From assembly GCF_901000735.1 (NCBI RefSeq), contig NC_081541.1, forward strand, positions 9,477,055 to 9,541,054: a stretch of DNA of 64,000 bases, read 5' to 3'. Source of the DNA: Corylus avellana (Eukaryota; Streptophyta; Magnoliopsida; Fagales; Betulaceae). This document shows, one piece after another, positions 12,001-20,844 of the stretch (position 1 is its first letter; the number at the start of each line of letters is the position of its first letter). The notes under the pieces are model-generated. The model saw nothing but the letters and a program-made list of their open reading frames with translations, did not search any database and was not told the DNA's origin. The position numbers and the translations under genes are program-made.

Positions 12001-12537
12001 AGTATGCCTATATGTCCTAGACCGCAAAGTGATCGTATGGTGTGGGTAGGATCTCGCAAGGGAGATTTCAGTGTGAGAAGTGCCTATCACTTTGCTAAAT
12101 CCATGATGGAAAGTACTATAGGCAGCAGCTCCAGTACAGACCATAGCATCCAAATTTGGAGGGATATCTGGCGTGTAAAGGGACCTCGGGTATTAATGTC
12201 ATTTCTTTGGAAGGCTTGTGCTAATATCTTACCTACAAGAGAGAATTTGCATAGAAGAGGTGTGATTGAAGATCCTATGTGCCCCATTTGTAAGATGGAA
12301 CCTGAAACAGTAAGCCATGTTCTTTGGAATTGTCCAGCAGCTTCGGATGTTTGGCTTGAATGCTCTTCACGGATCCAAAAATGTGTTGTGGTTGAGGACT
12401 CTTTTTTGAACATTTTTAAACAAATGCATGACAAGTTTGAAATGGAAGAATTACAGTTTATTGCCATCACAGCAAGGCTCATTTGGCTCAGACGTAATGA
12501 TGTTGTTTTTGGTGGCGAATTCCTGTCTCCTTGTTAA
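9004..12537 (+). CDS. LINE ORF2: endonuclease / reverse transcriptase / zf-RVT
   Basis: 1177 residues, starting at the ATG of the ATGA overlap with ORF1. The N-terminal apurinic-like endonuclease has LSWNCRG (4-10), Glu36 in METK, Asp138 in GDFNE and the SDH triad at 223-225. The reverse transcriptase includes SPGPDG from 454, an FRPISLCNVIYKI block, Asp585 in KLDMSKAYDRV, RGIRQGDPLSPYFF, and the catalytic FADD at 690-693. A zf-RVT domain follows, with CPIC from Cys1093 and SHVLWNCP. The core catalytic residues are present. The frame stops at 12535-12537, where related plant elements usually continue into RNase H; that domain is found in another frame. ORF2 nicks target DNA and copies the element RNA into it. 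Confidence 0.93.
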   Translation: MNLLSWNCRGIGSPRKVRDLCLLVKENNPHILFIMETKCKKYKLEFLRVKMGYMGLFVVDPVGSSGGLALFWRDDVKLEIQNFSRRHINSIVMQADSDSSWKLTSFYGHPDWTKRYESWSLLRHLQYFTPEPWLVIGDFNEIVSQSEKFGMVMTREGQMEAFREVLQDCSLFDLGYRGSLFTWTNCREGADFTKERLDRAVGNREWCEGHQLSEVWVLAARSSDHKPLCLRMGGGEVRSAAHSKKFKIEASWMVDEDYKQVVQEAWVSGGMGGSKMQVVRQKLANCQSDLSSWSSRKFGDATKKIKNKTKQLELLQRNEGPENCEQIKVLKHEIDFIMEQEDLKWKQRAKQNWYQHGDRNTSFFHAWANHRRKINQIKQVVDESGAIWRKQEEIGAAFVNYYSALFTAGEVQGVQECLEGMSARVTEEMNATLTRTFTAAEVEFALHQMHPLKSPGPDGFSACFYQNSWQTVQGEVCNAVLDFLNFDVFDKDINATNIALIPKVSNPTRITEFRPISLCNVIYKIIAKVLANRMKRVLPMIISSTQSAFIPGRLITDNILVAFEALHTMDSRMKGREGYMALKLDMSKAYDRVEWDFLELMMRKIGFNERWVKLTMTCVRTVSYSVVVHGQPYGKIIPTRGIRQGDPLSPYFFILCAEGLSFLLQKAEQGRRITGLPVTRGGIRLNHLFFADDSLLFCKANRIEWEHIQEILEIYERASGQKLNKMKTSLFFSRNTPAETRALILSLAGVSSTQRYEKYLGLPALIGRSKRIAFSSIKGRIWDRMSGWKEKFLSQAGKEIMLKAVIQAIPTYSMSVFLLPKTLCHEINSMMSKFWWGHKENDTKMAWMSWEKLGRAKEKGGMGFRDLKCFNLALLAKQGWRLIHNTDSLVAQIFKEKYYPNASFQTSNLGRRPSYAWRSIWSSRKLLQEGMMWRVGDGKSIKVWHDRWIPLPTTYAVQSSINTIEYDARVCSLIDEDTKWWNKALVYSIFRKEEAEIICSMPICPRPQSDRMVWVGSRKGDFSVRSAYHFAKSMMESTIGSSSSTDHSIQIWRDIWRVKGPRVLMSFLWKACANILPTRENLHRRGVIEDPMCPICKMEPETVSHVLWNCPAASDVWLECSSRIQKCVVVEDSFLNIFKQMHDKFEMEELQFIAITARLIWLRRNDVVFGGEFLSPC

Positions 12538-13121
12538 TTCGTAGAGCAAAAGAGCAGCAAGAGGTCTCTAATTCCGCTGATCAAGTCCGTCGTGATAACC
12601 TATTTAAGCCAAACACTTTGCTGGAAGCTAGTTGGAAGGCGCCGAATATGGGTTCAGTCAAGGCAAATTGGGATGTTGCGGTGGATCGAGAGAGAGGGAA
12701 GATAGGTATTGGTGTAGTAATTCGTGATTATGAAGGAAAGGTTGTTGCAGCTCTTAGTTGTTTTTTATCTGCTCATCTTGACCCTTCATCTGCGGAAGCC
12801 TATGGTGTGTGGAAGTTGGCTGATTTCTGTTCCAGAAGGGGTTTCCATAAGATTGAGGTGGAAGGCGATGCACTAGAGATTGTACAATCCCTACGTACAG
12901 ATTCAATCTGTATGCAGAGCTATGGGCATCTGATTGAAGGGGCAAAATTATTGCTTAACACGGCAGCCTTCTGGGAGGCTAAACATGTTAGAAGAACGGG
13001 TAATGAGGCTGCCCATTTATTAGCTAAGTTTGCTTTTGTTTCCACTGTAGAGCAAGTTTGGTTTCTGGAATGTCCTACATGTATCCAGGAGATTGTTCTT
13101 GTTGAGCAGGAATGTTGTTAA
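12516..13121 (+). pseudogene. LINE RNase H domain, separated from ORF2 by a frameshift
   Basis: An open stretch one frame back from ORF2 encodes a plant RVT_3-type RNase H: VKANWDVAV, IGIGVVIRDYEGKVV, SSAEAYGVWKLADFC, IEVEGDALEIVQSL and RRTGNEAAHLLAKFA. It overlaps the ORF2 end. Its first in-frame candidate start is TTG at 12531; there is no ATG at the boundary. The text reads smoothly from ORF2 (GGEF) into this frame (LLIRRAKEQ) if one base is missing near 12520, so I read it as the C-terminus of ORF2 cut off by a 1-bp deletion. A separately translated RNase H or ribosomal frameshifting is possible, but I see no slippery heptamer. Confidence 0.82.
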
Positions 13122-13172
13122 TTAATACAAGTCTGGATTCTCTTTTCAAAAAAAAAAAAAAAAAAAAAAAAA

Positions 13173-13187
13173 AATATTTGTCATCAA
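13173..13187. repeat. LINE target-site duplication, right copy
   Basis: AATATTTGTCATCAA directly after the poly(A) run, identical to 7293-7307. The first A residues cannot be told apart from the tail. Confidence 0.93.
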
Positions 13188-14217
13188 AATATACGAAAAA
13201 GAGGTCACGCGTACCACACATTTCCTCGTTTTCACTTTTTTCTCAAAATATTCTTAAAGGTATAAAAAAAAAAAAATTAATTAATAAATAACCACTTGAA
13301 ACAAAACAAAAACAAAAAAGTTATAATTATAACCCATTTTTCATTTTGGGGCCACAATATGTGGAGAAGTTTGGTCACCCTTATTTTCTTAACGGAAAAT
13401 CTAATATTTTATTTTTATTTCATTCTTTTGTTTGTTATTTTTTAGCTATACTTGTAGGGATGGCACGTGCTTCATTCCATGTGTTCAATAATAATATAAG
13501 TAATTCATTACGTGACATTTTAGACAAAATTTATCTTTCTCTCTCTAGTTTAAGGCTTTCTCTCTCCTCCACAAGCAATTTTTTGTTTAAACTTAAGAGA
13601 TAAGTTGGGTTAAAGTTGGGTTTAAATTGTGTATTTATCATTTTCCATTTATTTATCGCCTATAACTCATTTTCTTCCTTATGTATAAGGAAAAGAGGTA
13701 TGATACAACCGCAACAAAAAACTAAAAAATACCCAACTTATCTCCTACATGTCATTTTTATGAGGAAAAAAAAAATGAAACATTCAATTTTTTTTAAAAA
13801 AATAATAATAATACATAGGAGAGGAGTTGGGTATTTGTTGGTTTTATGCTGTGACTATATCATTCTTCAAAGAAAAATCACAAAACGTCACCAAACTATA
13901 TTCAATATGATATAATTTGGTTTTTCAACAAATCATTCTAAAACCCATTTGAAAAATGTCAGCGATATAATAAAATACTCTTTAAGACACTAGGCACTAG
14001 TACTGGGCCATAGAGGTGCTTCACTTCATTTTAGTGCCTATCTCCTCACCATCTCATCCTTTATCATTTAGATTTTTTCAAATAAAAAATAATAATAATA
14101 AAAATTAAATAAATAAATAAAGAGAGAAGAGATGGTAAATAGATGGTAGTTAGAATGAAAAAAAGAATATCTCTAGTGGGCCGCTATTGGACATGTTGTA
14201 TTCTATATCACCAATTA
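13188..14217. other. AT-rich intergenic DNA with a small inverted repeat
   Basis: No gene is recognised. GAGATAAGTTGGGT at 13597-13610 is matched in inverse orientation at 13731-13744, giving a 148-bp segment that could be a small MITE. I see no clear target-site duplication. Confidence 0.35.
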
Positions 14218-14605
14218 TGATTCCCAAGGGTTTGGCTGAAGCTTGCACTGAATTGCAACTGTTCTTTTCAAAATTGTCCAAGTCTGGTGAAAAAAAAAAA
14301 AGAAAAATCAGTTTCGAAATTAACATTTTCCTGCCCCATCCTTTTGTGAGAAAAGTTCTCCAAAAGTTGCAATAAAATATCAGAATTATGTTCATAATTT
14401 TTCTTTCTTTCAATTTGAGTATCCAAACTTCAGTATTTATACGAAAGCTTAGCAATAGCCACCAAAAAAACTTATTAATTACAGAGTTGTTTCAACTGCT
14501 GCCTTCAAATAGATGCATAACCATGCAAACTGTAAGTGAATTGTCTCCGGTATTAACGATGTGAAGTTATTTAATAATTGTTAAAGTATTAATTAAATAA
14601 TTAAA
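14218..14605. repeat. Dispersed repeat R1, copy 1 (pair at 19107-19500)
   Basis: Begins GATTCCCAAGGGTTTGGCTG and matches 19107-19500 in the same orientation over about 390 bp with scattered substitutions and small indels. Both copies share a CTTTCTTTCAATTTGAGT segment and TTCAAATAGATGCAT. Neither contains an open frame I can assign. Confidence 0.8.
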
Positions 14606-14937
14606 TTTATTATTTTTATTAGCTTAATTTTTTTAGATAATCGGTAATTTAATATGGAATTAAAACTTTTTTTTTTATGAATAACTTTTAAGATAATTAA
14701 TAATTTAACATAATATTGTAATTATCATTTGAGTTCAAATGTGAACGGATGCAGGAGGATCTAAAATAGTTCCAACGACAGGGAAGGTGACTTCCAATAG
14801 TGCTAACAAGGAGACACCCCTTCAGCTCATCCTCCCATTGATCTTCATATCTGCATATTGTTCAACAGTTGCATCAACTTTGGAGTTCTCTGTGTTACTC
14901 TTCTGAATATTTTTGATACCTGAAGAACAGAGCTTTC

Positions 14938-15125
14938 ACCTTATGTGTAATCTTGTTAATTAATACAATATATTTCCCGAAGTTTCTATGCTTTACTAAT
15001 TAATCTCTTATATGGTAGCTCCAATCTAGTCATTATTAGTGTTATCTTCCCTGTTGTGGCTAACAAATTCTCTTGTCGTCACAATAGGTTCATTCATTGG
15101 ACTGCCTAAAAAATTGCTATTTTTT
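14938..15125. repeat. Dispersed repeat R2, related to the F-box array
   Basis: CACCTTATGTGTAATCTTG through TTCATTCATTGGACTGCC is clearly homologous, in the same orientation, to about 45093-45275 (unit A) and 52744-52935 (unit B), including CTATGCTTTACTAATTAAT and CTTGTCGTCACAATAGG. It lies about 30 kb from those copies. Confidence 0.75.
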
Positions 15126-15344
15126 ACGACCTCTTTCTTGGCACATGTGTCATGTCAAAAAACTATTGAGTTGTGTCATTTAATTGCCCAAATTTCTTAG
15201 ACTGAGTGCAACATGAAAATAAGTTATTTGAATTAAATACGGCACACTTGAAAATAAAGATGGAATCTAAATCTATGTGTATCATAACTCATTAACTTGA
15301 TTTAATGAGTGACAAATGTCCTTTCATTCCATTGATGTTTGCTA

Positions 15345-15530
15345 AGAGGAATCATTGAACAAAACTTGACATTTAAAAATAAAATATGGAAGAGAACAAA
15401 ACAAAAATTGAGTATGAACAATGATTCGCTAAGGAAAAACCAAAAATAGAATTGAAAATTAAAAGAGAAACGATCTATATATATAAACAACATCAATTAA
15501 TGAAATAATGGTAACAAATTATAGATGTCT
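15345..15530. repeat. Dispersed repeat R3, copy 1 (pair at 23320-23490)
   Basis: TTTGCTAAGAGGAATCATTG, then an AACTTGACATTTAAAA block and an AAACAAAAATTGAG block, recur in the same order at 23320-23490, ending near ACAAATTATGG in both. No coding potential is recognised. Confidence 0.7.
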
Positions 15531-16019
15531 TTTTTTTAGGAGGAATGATAAAGGCACAACTTTTTGTCTCAACTTTTCCCTTATTTTTTATTTATTAAGC
15601 ACATGATTTTATGAATTTATTAGAATTCACTTCCATTAACTCGTAGGTGTGGAATTTATTAAATTTTCCTGCTTAAATAGTGATTTGTAGTTGATTCTAT
15701 TAAATTTTTCATTAAGACGGTGAAGCTGTTGTCTTTACTACTTTATTAGTTAAATGCTTCACATATTCCGGTCAATACAACCTATTGGCCTGTCAATGGG
15801 TCTTATAACAACAAAGCATAACTATTGTATTGTGATTATTTTTCAATTTATACTTGTGTTTCTTTAGCATATATATCAAAAAAATTGGTTAGCGTCTTAG
15901 CGACATGAATTTGGTCTTGGCATTCTACATCATCAATGCTCATAAATTCTACACGCATGCATAGTGTATGGAGTTAGATTAATCCATAAAAAATTAATCA
16001 TTTCCATTGTTCAAAGGTA

Positions 16020-16315
16020 ATATCTATCCTTAAATATATAATTAGAGTTGAATCTTTGAAGATGTTTTTTTACACCATAAACAAATTTACAAATGGTTAC
16101 ATTTGTATGCTTTGTAATATAGTTGAAATTGATTATTGATGAAGAGTATTTACCAGATCAAATGATTTTAATCTAAGATTGACATACTAAAATAACTATA
16201 TCAAATTTCGAATGCGAGGTTCTCTGAAGGACATTATGGTGATTAAACTCGATTGACTTGTCGAACACCCCATCATATGCACTCACGCCTTTTCTAGATG
16301 TCTGACGTTGCACAC
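16020..16315. repeat. Solo arm of the large foldback repeat R4
   Basis: From about AATTAGAGTTGAATC to CTGACGTTGCA this matches the left arm of the inverted repeat at 19502-20388 (and the reverse complement of its right arm). Here the second arm is absent; after GACGTTGCA the sequence continues as CACACTGTGCACACAC. Confidence 0.72.
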
Positions 16316-16569
16316 ACTGTGCACACACAGTAGTGAACAGTGACGGATTTGATCCATCATCACTGTGCACTTATTTGTTTTTGCATTTTTAATTTCGAAT
16401 AATATATTTTGTAAAAAAATAAAAAAATAAAAAACAGATGGCGGGACTAAGGCGCATGGCTCCGTACAAAGAAGGGAGCCCAATTCCCCCGCTATGCGTG
16501 GACTATAATATTCAGCACCAAAAAAAAAAATTTAAATTAAATTAAAAATTAAAAAAATTAAAAAAATTA

Positions 16570-16735
16570 AAAAAATGATGATGATATCTTTCTCTTGGGG
16601 ATCTTACTACTGATTACTGAATCTCCACCTCAGGCCAGCTAGCTCAATCTCTCGTCAGAGGAAAGAGAGAAAAACAAAAAACAAAAACAAAAACAAAAAA
16701 AGATCAGACTTCGAAAATCAATAAAACCTAGTGGG
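16570..16735. repeat. Dispersed repeat R5, copy 1 (pair near 23865-24005)
   Basis: ATATCTTTCTCTTGGGGATC through GACTTCGAAAATCAATAAAA recurs near 23865-24005 with substitutions. Both contain CTACTGATTAC, CAGCTAG and an A-rich run before CAGACTTCGAAAATC. Confidence 0.65.
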
Positions 16736-16859
16736 TAGTCAAATTATAACTGGGCTTCTCACCTTTATGCACATCTTTTGGTTCGTTTAGGAAAATTTGC
16801 TCCAACACTTTGGAGAAGAAAGGTAAACTTTGTAAAGTTAGTTAACCAACCCATGAAAA

Positions 16860-16930
16860 AGAAAGGAGCGTTGTATTTGAACAGCCTAGAATTAATGGAA
16901 ATAAAATGTTTCAAATTAATGAAAATAGTG
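16860..16930. repeat. Dispersed repeat R6, copy 1 (pair at 17850-17930)
   Basis: AACAGCCTAGAATTAATGG followed by AAATAAAATGTTT and AAATTAATGAAAATA occurs at both places, same orientation, about 70 bp. Confidence 0.65.
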
Positions 16931-16935
16931 ACCAT

Positions 16936-17095
16936 CAAGGGTGGTGGCCCAAGGAAGTTTTCAAGTAGTCAGGGCATCTAGTGGGGCGTGGGTTCGAATC
17001 TCCACAATAAAAAATTCTCATATATGCCTGGCCAGTATTATCATCACAAATTAGAGAATTAGTTACTGTTTGATTCCAATTCCCATTAAAAAAAA
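16936..17095 (+). mobile_element. Possible tRNA-derived SINE relic
   Basis: GGTGGCCCAAGG resembles a pol III box A region, and about 55 bp downstream GTGGGTTCGAATCTCCAC matches a box B consensus. The segment ends in an A-rich stretch near 17085-17095. I could not confirm a target-site duplication or full-length ends, so it could also be a stray tRNA-like sequence. Confidence 0.4.
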
Positions 17096-17614
17096 TTTGT
17101 GTCTACCCAAAAGCTACCCTCTAAGCTACCCTCTAAGCCTAGCCTTCATAATTTTCTTCAACTGCAGCAGCAATCCACCCAAATAACTTGCTTCCTCTCT
17201 TGGATTGCCCCACCTGTCCTGACCTTGAGCCCCATTTCCTCCTCCTCCACCATACCAGATGCATCTAAAAATACTTTCCATCAACTTAAGAGTAAATTAA
17301 TAAATAGAGTATAAATTCACGTTATTTTCTCTAATGACATATTAAATCACCATGAAATAAACTTGTATATCTAAGATGGTATGAGGTTTGGTGGTTAGGT
17401 AGCCTTATTGGTTCTGTCCATGAGATCCTAGCTCACTCTCTGTTTGCGATGGCACGTGGCTTACAATAATTTTCTTTCTCTAATTTTTTAAATTTTTTAG
17501 AATTTATATAAATAACTAAAGTTTTTTGGTATATCTATGTGCAGCTAAGCTTTTTCCTGATTTCCGAATCATTTGACTTTGGGTATTTGACCAGAGTCTC
17601 TCTCCTCTCTCAAT

Positions 17615-17850
17615 ACTCAATGGGGACCATTCTCTTTTGTCCCATGTCATTACAGTTTTGCCAGTTTGGGCTTTGTGACAACGTGTGATATGGGTGCATG
17701 CATACTACCCCCTCACGGGCCTCACCCCAACTCTTGGAATCTGCTATTATTAAATGATGAGATATTGTTTTTCGTTTTAAGTATAATAATGGGAAATTAA
17801 TGGAATGGAAGGCTGATGAAAGAAGCATGTAAATTGCAATTTGATGGAAT
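17615..17850. repeat. Dispersed repeat R7, copy 1 (split pair at 36905-37300)
   Basis: TCTCTTTTGTCCCAT, GGTTTGGGCT-like and GTGACAACGTG blocks match about 36908-36990. TGCTATTATTAAAT through GGCTGATGAAAGAAGCATG matches about 37190-37280 almost exactly. In the second copy about 190 bp of unrelated DNA separates the two parts. Confidence 0.75.
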
Positions 17851-17956
17851 AGGAAAGGAGCTTTGTATTTGAAGTTTGAACAGCCTAGAATTAATGGAAA
17901 TAAAATGTTTTAAATTAATGAAAATAAAGTAGGTTTTTAGTGAAGGAATTTAATGG

Positions 17957-17967
17957 AAGATTTGTGG
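17957..17967. repeat. Target-site duplication of foldback element, left
   Basis: AAGATTTGTGG, identical to 18482-18492 on the far side of the long-TIR element. Eleven base pairs fits the 9-11 bp made by Mutator-like transposases. Confidence 0.75.
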
Positions 17968-18481
17968 ATGGATTGAGATCCCAGCAATACTGCTAAAATT
18001 GTTCATCAATTTTTTCTTAAATTTTGGCCATTAATGCCCTCCAACAGTTACCAATTTGCCAAGTGTCCCACTAAAGATAAATAATAAAATATTATTTATT
18101 TTTTTTAAAAATAAAATATAAAAGAAAATTAAGAAATTAAAAAACTGAAGTGACCGGCCATCCCAATTAAGCCATGGGGGTGGCTTCCAGGGGCCCGTTG
18201 GAAGCCACCCTCGTGGCCATAGTGGTGGTTTCGTCACCTCCCATGGCCAAAACACAAAAATTAATTTTTAGGTTTTGGCTATGGGGTGGCCGGCCAACCC
18301 AGTTTTTTTAATTTTTAATTTTTTTTTTATATTTATTTTTAAAAAATAAATAAATAATATTTCATTATTTATCTTTAGTGAGACATGTGATAGATTGGGG
18401 GCGGTTGAATAATATTGGATAGCTAAGATTTGAGAAAAAATTGATTGGCAATTTTGACAGAATTGCCGGGAATCCCAATCC
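17968..18481. mobile_element. Mutator-like foldback (long-TIR) non-autonomous element
   Basis: A 514-bp element whose two halves are imperfect reverse complements over about 200 bp: the left end GGATTGAGATCCCAGCAAT mirrors the right end ATTGCCGGGAATCCCAATCC, and inner blocks (CACTAAAGATAAATAAT; GACCGGCCATCCCA against GGGTGGCCGGCC) pair as well. An exact 11-bp target-site duplication flanks it. It encodes nothing; transposition would need a transposase supplied elsewhere. The unpaired centre is GC-rich (GGGGGTGGCTTCCAGGGGCC). Confidence 0.82.
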
Positions 18482-18492
18482 AAGATTTGTGG
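18482..18492. repeat. Target-site duplication of foldback element, right
   Basis: AAGATTTGTGG, exact copy of 17957-17967. Confidence 0.75.
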
Positions 18493-18499
18493 TCTCATG

Positions 18500-19106
18500 A
18501 TAATTTATTAAATTGGATTGAAGAAAATTTGAACATTTTGTTTCTTTGTTCAAAAATTTAATTCAAATGTTGGGTGCCTGTGCCTACTGAAGCGATAATA
18601 TTGGATTTAATTCTAAGTATGTATTTTTGGTAAAGCAAACAATGGGACCCATGTTTTCCGTACAAGTCAGCACCCAAGCCAGAAGAATAATCTTTCTTAG
18701 GACCCATAATTCAAATCCAAGTCACAATTGGTCGAAAATAAAGCGAAAAGTTACTTTTTCACTTTCCAATTTTAAAAGGCCCACGAGATTAATCTTTAAA
18801 TATTTAAGGAAATAAAGCGTTTTTTTTTTTTTTTAACTCAGAGTTGGGCACTTAACGCAACCCACCTTTCAGGATTAAATCCAATATTATCACCATTTGA
18901 ATTGGAAGCCTTAACTCTTGAGGTGAAGAGTATTTGGTCGGGCACAAAATACGGAGCATTTGGTCACTGTTTTTGTCATATATTACAAGTATTATTGTTC
19001 ACTTAAAAATAAAATAAAAACATAAAAATATTATTTTATTTTTATTCAAAATTACAAACCCAAATGAATAAAACTTATGTTTTGTTGGTGAAAGTGATTG
19101 GACCGA
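18500..19106. other. Intergenic, no gene recognised
   Basis: No assignable coding frame. It contains the phrase AAATACGGAGCATTTGGTCA near 18948, which recurs near 22795 and, shortened, near 36845, suggesting another dispersed repeat. Confidence 0.4.
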
Positions 19107-19500
19107 ATTTTGATTCCCAAGGGTTCGGCTGAAGTTTGCACCGAATTCCAACTGTTCTTTTCAAAATTCTCCAAGTCTAGTTAAAAAAAAAAATCAGTTT
19201 GGAAATTAACATTTACTTGCCCATCCGTTTGTGAGAAAAATTCTCCAAATTCTTGAGCTGTCGGAAATAAGTTCCAATAAAAATCAAAATTAAGTTGACA
19301 ATTTTTCTTTCTTTCAATTTGAGTGTCCAAACCGGCATTTATACAAAAGCTTAGCAATAGCCACGAAATAACTTCATAATTACAGAATTCTTTCAATGCT
19401 TCCTTCAAATAGATGCATTACTATGCAAGAGTGAATCGTCACCGGTACTATAGTCGTTAAGTTGTTTAAAGATTTTTAAAATATTAATTAAATAATTAAA
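19107..19500. repeat. Dispersed repeat R1, copy 2
   Basis: Same-orientation partner of 14218-14605. It directly abuts the left arm of the large inverted repeat. The first copy is likewise followed downstream (at 16020) by a solo arm of that repeat, so R1 and R4 may have been one longer unit, split by about 1.4 kb at the first site. Confidence 0.78.
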
Positions 19501-19501
19501 T

Positions 19502-20204
19502 AACTCTAGTTAGAACCGAAGATGGTTGAAATCCCCTTATATGTTTAGAAATTGTAATACAACTTAAAAGTTAATGAATTTTTAATATTTATTTGTTTTG
19601 CTTCTTGTAATTCTAAACTATATATATATATATATATATATATAATTACAGTTGAATTTTGCCGATGTTCTCCTTTTTGACCATAAACAAATGGTTAATT
19701 TTCTATGTTTTGTAATATAATTGAAATTAATTATTGATGAAGAGTATTTACCATATCAGAGGATTTTAATCGAAGCATACGATTGATATATTCAAATAAC
19801 TATATCAAATTTCGACCGTGAGGTTTTCTCAAGAAAATTATGGTGATTAAACCCAATTGACTTGTCGAACACCCCATCACATGCACTCACGCCTTTTTTA
19901 AATGTCTGACGTTGCATGTACAACGTCAGACATCTAAAAAAAGTGTGAATGCATTTAATGGATATTTTACAAGTCAATTGAATTTAATCACCATAACGTC
20001 TTTCAGAGAACCAAGTTTGAAATTTGATATAAATATTTTAGTATGTCAATCAAATACTTCGATTAAAATTCTTTAATCCAATAAATACTCTTCATCAATA
20101 ATCAATTTCAACTACGTTACAAAGCATACAAATGTAGCCATTCGAAAATTTGTTTATGGTAAAAAAAAAAGAGAACATCTTCAAAGATTCAACTCTAATT
20201 ATAT

Positions 20205-20246
<42 letters not shown>

Positions 20247-20388
20247 TAGCTCTACAAGAAGTAAAACAAACAAATATTAAAAATTCATTAACTTTAATAA
20301 CTTTCAAGTTGTATTTCCATTTCTAAACATATAAAGGGGATTTCAACAATCTCAATTTCGACCATCTTCAGTCCTATAGCTAGAGTTA
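19502..20388. repeat. Large imperfect inverted repeat (foldback element R4)
   Basis: Left arm about 19502-19914, right arm about 19921-20388, with a six-base centre (CATGTA) between GACGTTG and CAACGTC. Paired blocks include GGTTGAAATCCCCTTATATG against CATATAAAGGGGATTTCAAC, CAATTGACTTG against CAAGTCAATTG, and GATGAAGAGTATTTA against TAAATACTCTTCATC. Each arm carries a TA microsatellite at the matching position (19619-19644 and 20213-20242). A transcript would fold into a hairpin with arms of more than 400 bp. No open frame of interest. Element class unknown: foldback, MULE-like or MITE. Confidence 0.85.
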
Positions 20389-20635
20389 GAGCATACAAGC
20401 TCAATTGAACTGGAAAAAGCAAAACAAGTAAAATAGAATAAAAGTGATTCCGATGTAAATAAATTGGAAATAAGTGTTTAATACACTTAATTATTATTAT
20501 ATTATGATTATTCCCATTTCACTAAATAACCCGATATCACATCTTTATACTGAATTCCCACAAATCCACCATCATGAAAAATTAAAATACACAAGTCAAA
20601 AATTGATAAAGAGCAAGTCGACTTTTGGTGCAACT

Positions 20636-20832
20636 CTTTTTGAAAAAGAAGACGCAACAGTCGCTGCACATTGGCAGCGTTCACAAACCATACAAAATTC
20701 GTATAAATTCGTAGTGTTGATCCTGATCGTCGGAAAGATGGATTAAGATCAACTCTACAAATTTCTACGAATTTCGCATGACTTGTCAGCGCTGCCAATG
20801 TGCAGCAACTATTAGGTATTCTTTTTCAAAAA
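20636..20832. repeat. Compact ~200-nt hairpin (inverted repeat)
   Basis: CTTTTTGAAAAAGAAGAC and CGCTGCACATTGGCAGCG near 20636-20680 are mirrored by CGCTGCCAATGTGCAGCAAC and CTTTTTCAAAAAG near 20790-20832. The inner part AATTCGTA..GTGTTGATC also pairs with GATCAACTCTACAAATTTC. Arms are about 85-90 bp with a loop of about 18 bp. It could be a MITE or a source of small RNAs; neither is shown by sequence alone. Confidence 0.75.
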
Positions 20833-20844
20833 GATTTGACGTCG

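Larger units (their letters stand above)
7308..13172 (+). mobile_element. Near-complete L1-clade LINE retrotransposon
   Basis: An insertion of about 5.9 kb bounded by a perfect 15-bp target-site duplication and ending in an uninterrupted run of about 25 A (13148-13172). Layout: a 5' UTR of about 176 bp rich in CT repeats (7308-7483), ORF1 with a zinc knuckle, ORF2 with endonuclease, reverse transcriptase and zf-RVT, then an RNase H domain in a shifted frame, and a short 3' UTR. The perfect duplication, full length and long open frames indicate a recent insertion. I see one clear lesion, at the ORF2/RNase H join near 12520. Members of this clade copy by target-primed reverse transcription. Confidence 0.95.

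Noticed and set aside
12495..12537. Programmed -1 ribosomal frameshift at the ORF2/RNase H join
   Set aside because: No X XXY YYZ slippery heptamer in the right frame; a 1-bp deletion is simpler. Kept only as an open question.
12531..13121. RNase H as an independent gene starting at TTG
   Set aside because: It lies inside the LINE boundaries, continues the ORF2 text and has no ATG.
13346..13915. Plus-strand frames of 85 and 99 codons after the LINE
   Set aside because: AT-rich chance frames full of Phe/Leu/Ser runs, no domain, different frames, no splice logic.
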